Assembly (NCBI GenBank): GCA_020440605.1
Contig: JAGRNT010000002.1
Location: 124,001-188,000 of the forward strand
DNA: 64,000 nucleotides
From: a bacterium
GTDB lineage: Bacteria > 4484-113 > JAFGCY01
Reading direction: 5' to 3'
Shown: piece by piece, positions 26,213 through 35,200 of the stretch
How positions within the stretch are numbered: position 1 is the first letter of the stretch
Layout of the letters: each line of letters begins with the position of its first letter
Made by a program: the position numbers and the translations under genes
Notes under the pieces: model-generated
Told to the model about the DNA's origin: nothing
Database searches by the model: none
Seen by the model: the letters and a program-made list of their open reading frames with translations, nothing else

Positions 26213-29200
26213 TTACTTCATGTTGCGAATGCTGTTCATGGAAGCCTGATGGCTGGCCTTCAGGGCATTGGAGATCTTCTGATACTTCCGCGACTCCATC
26301 TGGATGTCGTTCGAGATGATCAGCGCGAGCTCGAAGCTGTCGGGGTCCACCGCCGCACAGATGAACAGCGCACCACCGTCGCCGCTGCTGCGACTTCCTT
26401 CAATGACCAGGCTACGACTGAGGCTGATGGCACCACCATTCAGCGGAATGGAACCCTGCGGTGCATCCTCGGCATACAGGCGGCCAATCACAATCGGCTT
26501 GTCCGGATCACCTTCCAGGAAGCTGACCAGCAACTCGTCATCCAATTCCGGCAGGAAGTACCACCTGCCATCCGTATCAAGCAGGTTGTTATCCAGGGGG
26601 AAGCTGACGCGGTACTGCCCGAAATCATCGCCTGCCACATTCACATCGAGCTGGGCAGTTATGATGTTTCCATCAATGATCACATCATCTGTGGCTGCGG
26701 AGTTGCCGGCAGCGCCACCCATGGAAAGCAGGTCGATCCAGTCCTTATGCTCCTTGTCAGCGGCGGTTCCAGCAGGAATTCCCAGCAGGCTGTCAATGCC
26801 CACGCCCTCGCTGTCAACGAGCCAGGCGTCCGCTCCCATCTGCAGAATGTTACGGGTTGCAATGTCGCGATGGACAATGTTTTCAGAGCTACGGTTGCTG
26901 CTGCCTTCTGCACTGGAATCGTCGCCACCAGCCACACTGCCCTCAAACAGTGGATTCTCAGTAGTACTGCCACTTTCGAACAGCGGATTGTTCTCCAGAG
27001 CTTGCATCTCGGAGTCGATCAGCTGGTCCCATTCCTGCATCAGCAGGTCGGGACGCTTGCGGATGCGGGAAAGCATCGTCTCCCAGGCCTGCAGGCTTTC
27101 CCACCTCCTGATGGTGTAGGTGGTCACACCATTGACGTCACCGACCGCAACAGTGATCTCATTCTCGTCGAGACCTTCGGTCTGAGTCCAGCTGAAATCG
27201 GAAATCGCGCCATCGTCCTGTGAACCGGCAATGCCGGGCATGCCACCGGTTGCCATGGGATTGAAGCCCACATTGGTGGCCTCCAGGTCGTTGCCAAAGC
27301 CCTCCTCCTCCTCGCCGGATTCACGGGCCGGAGTGTGGGTCTTGTTGCTGCGGCTGGAGTTGTAGTCAGCCCCCTCGGCACCTGCATCGGCATCACCCGC
27401 TCCTCCGGAGCCATCGTCTCCATCAGGGGCAGCCACGCTGCTCGTCTTGTTGGAACGGGAGGAGTTGTGATCCGTGGCATTGTCGTTGTCATCATCCTCA
27501 TCGCCGTCACCGCCACCCTGGCCTGCGACCCTGCTGCTGGATGTCTTGTTGGAGCGCGAGGAGTTGTGGTCCGTGGCACTGGACATCTTCTGGTTGGTCC
27601 ACCAGCGCGCGGTCTCCTCATCAAGCGGAATGAAGACTTCGCAACTGCTCTGGCTGCCATCAGCCCGCAGCCCGATCAGGATCGCGATGATTCCGTTGCC
27701 ACCGGACCTGTTGAGGACCGATCCGGCACCGGAAGCAATCCCGTAGTGGATCCGGCCGGGGCGCTTGCGCAGCGGAATGACATCGTCGTCGTCGTACTCG
27801 ACGACACCGGTATTGGAGGAACCATGCATGAAATTGAGCTGATAATCAACTTCTCCACTGGATTTCCAGTTCCCGCTTTCCTCGAAGTCAATGTACAGAT
27901 CGGTGAAGACAAGCTCAGGTTCCGCTCCGTCAACCAGCCGCGGTGCAACGGACCTGTACTCCACGTGGGTCGTGTTGATCGTGATCCCCCGCTCCTTCTC
28001 CTCAGGAGCATTGTCAACCGAGGAGAAGGATCCGCCGGACATCTTGCCTGCTCCTCCATCCTTCGTGATCTCCTTGATCGTGATGGAGCGCTTCCACTCC
28101 TTTCCTTCAACAGTGGCCTTGATCCAGTCCTGCACGGCACGGTTGTCACCGGTGTAGCCGGTATCCATTGTCATCAGGAAACTCAGTGAGGAATCAACGA
28201 TGTAACCCTTCTTGAGCGTGATGTCTCCGTACTTGACACGCCCGGGACGCTTGCGCAGCACCAGGTCGTTGCCATCCTGATACTCAACGGAACCTCCGTA
28301 GGAGGAACCACCCATCAGCACTGCGAAGTTCGTGCGCAGCTCAGAGCTGGGAATGTCGTTGTCGACATTCATCACGAAGTCCGCAACAATGTCGCAGATG
28401 CCGTCGTCATCACTATCCGTATCACGCCAGTTCTCAAGACGCACATCAAGCAGCTCAATGTCGATTCCGCCTTCGCCGCCCCGGTCGTCCTGATCGGCCG
28501 TACCATAGGGGTTGGAGCGCGAGGAGTTGTAGTCCTGGGCACGCGTATCGCCACTGTCTCCTGAACCTGAATCGCCATCTCTGCCGTCACTGATGCCGTG
28601 AGTCTTGTTGGAGCGGCTGGAGTTGTAGTCGGCACCCTCGGCGGGAGGAGAATCATCGCCTCCACCGGTTCCAGAGCCACCTCCGTTGCCCGGGTCCACG
28701 CTGCCATTGATGTTGTTGCTGCGCGAGGAGTTGTAGTCACCGTCGGCATCCACATGATCCGGCACACCGTTACCATCCTCGTCAGTTGCCTGGTACTGCA
28801 GTTCCAGCGGGCAGCTCAGGACCGTACCGTCTGTCAGGCGCACGAACAACTCACCGGATGAGCTTCCCTTGCTTGCCATGTCCTTGTACCAGTTGAGCAT
28901 CTGAGCGGCATCACCGGTACCTGAACCATTCAGAATCAGGGTAACGAACTTGTGTCCCGGAGTTGACATATGGGACTGGTCTGAACCGGTGCTGGAATCC
29001 GAAATCTCGATGCTCAGCGCGCCACCGGAGCAGGTCTCCCAGGCTGAGTCCACATCAGTGCCTTCTCCGGCTCCGGTGATCTGCAGGGTCATCTGAACTC
29101 CGTTGCCATTGCCACTGCTGCCACCGGAAACTCCCGGATACGGAATCGGAACCGGAGCGGGAGGGGCCGGGGTCCTGACGACATTGGGAATCACATGGAT

Positions 29201-32200
29201 TCTCGTCCCGTCGGATCCGCTTCCCCCACCATTACCGCCACCGTTGTCAGCGGAATTGCCGTTGATGTTGTTGGAACGACTGGAGTTGTAGTCCTGGGCC
29301 TCGGTGCTGCTGGAGGAACCGCCGTCTCCGGTGCTGCCGGATGACTCCTGCCCACGCTGTTCCAGCATTTCCTCGTTGAGCTTGCGCTTCTGGTAGTAGC
29401 GGGCTGCTGAGGAGCTGTCGTCACCGCTGAATCTGATGCTGATTTCCTGCCGCATCTCCTGCCCGGTGTCCAGCAGGCCGATCAGGATCGCGATGATGCC
29501 CATCGTGCCGTCCGGATTCTCCGACAGCATGCCACGCTTGAGCGTGATGTTGGAATACTTCGTCCGGCCGGGACGCTTGCGCAGGATCAGGTCATTGCCA
29601 TCCTGGTATTCGGTCGCCCCGTCATAGCTGCTGCCATCCGGAAATTCCAGGCGATAGAGGATGTCCACCATTCCGTCGCCCGTGAACTGCTCCTCGTGGT
29701 TGATCACGAGGCCACGCAGCACGACATCACCTTCGTCACCATCTGGCACCTGCAGTGATTCGTATCCGGTACCACTGACAGACACACTGTCCAGGCCACT
29801 GCCGGTCGGACCTGCGACAACTTGCGGCTCCTCCCAGTCATCCTGGGCCATCGTTCCCCCGTTGCCATCGATCCTGACGGAAGAACGGCACTCCTTGCCC
29901 TGGTAGACATCCTTGACCCAGTCCGCAACCGCGCGGCTGTCGGATGACCCACTGAACAGGCTGATGCTCAGAGTTGCATCCAGTGTGTGCTTTTCCTGAT
30001 AGTAGTCGTAACCCTTCTTGCCGCCGTATCCGGGCTTGAGGGTGATGTCCGAGTACTTCACGCGGCCCGGACGCTTGCGCACGAACAGATCAGTTCCGTC
30101 CTGGTATTCGACCACGGAGGAGGAACTGTCAAATGCGTCACTGCTCAGCGTTGCCATAGCTCCGGCGAGAATGGATGAAGGAATCGGGGAAGCGGCATCC
30201 AGCGAGAAGTCGATCACGAGATCCGCCTTGCCATCACCCTTGTACGTCCACTCAATCTTCGTGAAATTGAGGCTGATCTCCTCGACCGGCACCGGGTCGC
30301 CCGAGCTGCTGCCCCCGCCAGACGCACCGGCATCGTTGCCGAAGTCGTAGCGGTTGGCATCAGGGTCACCCTGCTTGCTGCCACCACCGGGGCCGCCTGA
30401 GGAACCGCCAGCCACGATGAAATGCTCGGTCCTGCCGCAGACCTGGTTTTCACTGCCGCCGGAACTGCGTCCACTGGCATCCTCAAACAGATAGGAGACT
30501 TCCAAGTTGGCATAGCGCTCGGATGAGGGATCCTCGACCAGGCTTTCGCCTTCCTCGACCTTCCAGCTGTACTCAATGTTGCCTTTCTTGCGGCTGGAGC
30601 TGTTCTCCTCCCAGTTGACGAGACAGACACACATGCTGCCGTCGAAGGGGCTGGGAATCTCACAACGCAGCTCCCATTCGTCCATGCCCTCGCCGCTGAT
30701 GTCGAAATCAGCCAGGAAGAGCACATTACCCTGGGCATCGCGGTCCCAGCGGGCATTCTCAAACAGATTCTGCTGCTCCATGTAAGGCAGCAGGGCATTG
30801 CTGCCGCCTTCGCCAGCCGAACCGGCAAGAGTGAACTTCTCGAAATTGAGGGTCATGGACATGTCGTCAGTGGCAGCATCGTTGCCACTGCTGCTGCTGT
30901 TGCTCTTGCCACTGATGGTGAAGCCCTTCCACTTGCATGGCCAGGCCTCGAAGTATTCGCCACCACCGGAGCTTCGCTCATTGCGATTTCCCTGGTTGGG
31001 GCCGAATTCCTGACGGAAGGCGATCTTGTCCACGCGCACCGTGGCCGTGCCCTGGATCTCTTCCGGACTCTGGCTGCTGAACTCTAGCTGAGCCTCGTAC
31101 TCATCACCGGTGTTGGGATCGGTGACCATCAGCTTCGGGGTCGCCTTGTCGAGGTACTTTCCGCGCAGGGAGAACTCAAAGGTGATGTCACCCTCACCGC
31201 TTCCTCCACCATCCGGAGGAGCGATCTTCAGCACGGTCACATGGCCGTTGCCAAAGCTGGCCTCCATCAGCAGGGGCGTCGCCTTGTCAACTTCCTTGGT
31301 GATCGTGAAGGGCTTGTGCTGGCGCTTGCCGGTCGGCAGGCCGCTGGCAGCATCACGCTTGCCTGTAGCCATGCCACTCGCAGCATCACGCCTGCCGGTT
31401 GCCATGCCGCTGGCGGCATCGCGGGGGGCGCAGACGCAGTACGGAGTCACATCTCCGCTCAGGCTGGAACTGCCGTCCCGCAGGCTGCTGTCAGGCAGTG
31501 CCACCTCTATCACGCAGGATGCATCCAGCACGCCGACCTCGGTTTCACCGCTGGACATGGAGGATGAACCACCGAACTGCACGTCCAGGCCGACGACACA
31601 GCGCAGGCCGGGGAAACGGTAGTCGAGCAGTTCGCTGTCAACATCACTGGCAGGTTTCACCGATCCATCCGCCATGGAGATCATCGGACCGCTGCAGACG
31701 AAGAGGACCACGGCACCGCCGTCGCGTTCGACGATCTGCTGCATCTCATACTTGTCATGGAACAGGTAGTCCGGCACGTCACCCGGCATGTAGTCGGACC
31801 ACATACCCTCACCCAGTCCGCTGCCATCCACACTGAGCTTGATGGGCTTGTGCTGGCGCTTGCCGGTCGGCAGGCCGCTGGCTGCATCACGCTTGCCGGT
31901 GGACTGACCGCTGCTGGAATCCTGACCACTATAGCCGGGTTCGCAGCGACAGAAGGGAGTGACATTCACGCTGCTGCGTTCTCCACCCTCCGTAATGATC
32001 GCCCGGTGCTCCTCAGCGAACCGGACCTCCACCACACAGCTGTCATCGCGGAGCCCGACCTCGGTTTCACCTGAGGCGGTTTCGCCATCCAGCACCACAT
32101 CAAGGCCGAATACGCAGCGCAGACCGGGGAAGCGCTCCTCGAGCAGGCTTTCGTCAACATCGGAGACCGGCACAACCGATCCATCCGCCATCACGATTTG

Positions 32201-35200
32201 CCCGCTGCTGCAGGCGAAGGCCAGCACGAGGCTGCCCTCACGCATGCTGGCGACCGCCGGATCGATCTGCTCAAAGATGAAGTAGTCAGGCAGGTTCGTT
32301 CCTGAATTCGGGACATTGGAAAGTCCACTGGTGTCAAGCTGGCTAGTGAACACGAAGGGCTTGTGCTGGCGCTTGCCGGTTGCCAGGCCGCTGCCGGGAC
32401 CACGCTTGCCGGTGGCCATGCCACTGGGCTTCTCGCGATGGTCAACCAGACTGGACTGCTCGATGGTCACATCCACGGACCCACTGGAAAGCGCTGCCGC
32501 ACGGCTGCTGTCATCCAGCGGGCAGAGGAAGACCTTCACGAGACTGCTCTGGCTTACTGGCAGCTCCTCGCTGAACTCAAAGCGATTCTGCAGATAGATC
32601 GGCTCAGAGCTCCAGCTGAAGCGACCCTGCGGGCAGGCCACGTCCAGCGCATCCTGAGGACAGTCCGCCACGGGCATCACCGAGCCGTCTCCCATCTCGC
32701 ACATGAGATCGCTGAACTCAACCGTCAGTTCAAGGCCGTCGTCAGTCAGACGCGCGGCCTGCAGGTCGGCACTGTCAAAGAACAGACCCATTACCATTGA
32801 GGAGATGTTGTCACCGTCGCTGTCATCATCCAGATAATCGGGCCAGCCCTCGAACTGCATTAAGTCAATCTCCAGCGAGCTGGAAACAGCCTCGTTGCCA
32901 TCCGGGCCAAGCAGGCTCAGCACCAGCGTGCCGGGGGGCAGGCTGCCGCTGCGGGCTGCGGCCTCACGCACCTTCTGCACTGCGGGCAGCAGCAGGCCGA
33001 CCTGGACCGTGCCGCCATCCCAGCGCAGATCGTCAATCAGGTCGTCGCAGTCATTGTCCTCACCATCGAAGATGAAGTGGCAGACACTGGTCACGAGGTC
33101 AAGATTCTCACCCTGCAGCTCAAGGCTCAGGGGGCAGAGCAGCAGGTCGCCGCGTACCGTCACGCCGCCACCTGTACCCGGGACGACCCCCATCAGAAGG
33201 GGAGTCGCCTTGTCGATTTCCTTCGTGATGCGCACAGGCTTGTGCTGGCGCTTGCCGGTGGCCATGCCGCTGGCCGCATCGCGGCGACCAGTGGGCCGTC
33301 CGCTGGAGGCATCGCGCGGGGAGACCACGCAGTACTGGGTCAGATCGCCATCAAAGAGGCCGGCACTGCGGATCTTCTTCGAGATCTGGGTGGCATCGTT
33401 GCCATCATGCGGGAAGTTCAGGACACAGCGGTAAGGCTGATTCATCGGGCAGCCCTGAACCTCGAAATTCACGTTCTCACCCTCAATCATGACGTCGAAT
33501 CCCCAGGTCGGACCGGCTTCGCCAAAGCGATCCGCAAGGGCCTCGGGACTGACGTCGGCCACGGGCACATCGGAACCGTCAGCCAGGCGGCAGCTGCCGT
33601 CCGCACAGCGGAAGCTGACACTCAGGCCATTGGCATCATTGACGATCTCCTCGATCTCCACCATGTCGAAGAAGAAGTAGTCAACTGCGGTAGGGACGCC
33701 GTCATTGTCGTCATCCGGGTCAAGGTAGTCCGTGATGCCCTCGAGCTGCATCAGGTCAATCTCCACCGAACTGCTGGAGACCTCGCTGCCATCCGGTCCG
33801 ATCAGGCTGAGCACGAGTGTGCCCTGCGGCGGACTGCCGCCGTTGCGGGCCGCGGCCTCACGCACCTTTTGGACCGCCGGCAGCAGCAGGCCGACCTGGA
33901 CGCTTCCACCCTCATAGAGCAGATCGTCAGGTGTCGAATCACAGTCATTGTCCTCACCATCAAAGATGAAGTGGCAGACAGTGGTCACGAGATCAAGGTT
34001 CTCACCCTGCAGACTGAGCTCCAGGGGACAGAAGAGCTGGTCGCCCTGGGTAGTCACACCGCCACCACCGCCGGGAACGACATTCATCAGCAGAGGCGTG
34101 GCCTTGTCGATGCGCTTGGCAATGCTCAGCGGCTTGTGCTGGCGCTTGCCACTGGCCATGCCGCTGGCGGCATCACGCGGAGCACGGATTTCCGTGACTT
34201 CAATCTCCACATCGACTTCGTCACCACTCCAGCCGGAGCTGAGCAGCTGGCGCATGTCGGAGGAATCCTTGCTGCCGACAACCACGATCTCCTTAGGCTT
34301 GCCACCGGCAGCCGCTCCATCAAGGGAGCCGCGCAGCTGCACGCCACCCGGCAGGTTGCAGACGATCTCCACGCCCTCGAGGTTGTCGATAAGGGCTTCC
34401 TCGAACCATTCGATCACGATCACGCCCTGCAGGCCGCCATCAGTCATGCGGCTCATGCCGAAGTCCGTGATCTCGAAGGCATCAATGTCCTCGACGGTGT
34501 CCCCATCGGAATCCTCGTCGATGTATTCAAGCTCGGTCTCAAGCACGACTGGCTCGTCGCTGTCATCAGTGGCAAGATCCACGCTGCACATGGCACGGAT
34601 GCGGACCATACCGCCTCCACCACCACCGCCGCTGCCGCTGCTGCGACTGGCCGCTGCGGCTATCTCATTCGGTTCAAACACGAACACGCTCAGATCGAAG
34701 CTCGTGCTGCTGCTGGGCGTGACTTCCACGTCGTCAAAGTCAACATCCTCGCCGGCAAGGCGCAGGCTGATGTTGAGGTCGTCCACGTCCAGGCCGTCAA
34801 GAGCCTGACCGGACACCCGGCCGCTCACGATCAGGTCCGTCAGTCCGTCACCGTTGATGTCGCCGACGGCCACGTTCACGCCGCCCTGGAATTCCATCAG
34901 CTTCGGGGTGGCCTTGTCCAGCTCGCGGAGCAGGGCTTCGGACGCCTCGAGCGGGCAGTCCACATCGAAGGGGCCACCCGGGCAGCTGATCCGCGCCTCA
35001 AACAGGAACGGAGTGGACTTGCCGAGACGCTTGCCGGGGCCGCGATGGCTGCAGGCCAGAGTCATGAGTGCGCTTTCACCGTCTGAGGAAACCCGCAGGT
35101 CGGAGATCACGCAGGCGCCATCCAGCGGCTCCTCGAAGCCCTGCAGCACGCCACCGCACATTTCAGAGGACAGGAAGACCGCTCCACCGTTGTCAAGCCA

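Noticed and set aside
26841..26880. Protein kinase domain in the giant protein
   Set aside because: Only an HRD-like phrase is present; the glycine loop, catalytic Lys and DFG motif are absent.
27330..29295. CRISPR-like array of repeated motifs
   Set aside because: The repeats are protein motifs with variable codons and irregular spacing; no conserved DNA repeat and no cas genes.
33077..35086. 669-codon open frame on the + strand opposite the giant gene
   Set aside because: It is an antisense shadow of a GC-rich, Ser/Asp-rich gene: no SD or family motif, and the minus-strand frame has promoter, SD, signal peptide and terminator.
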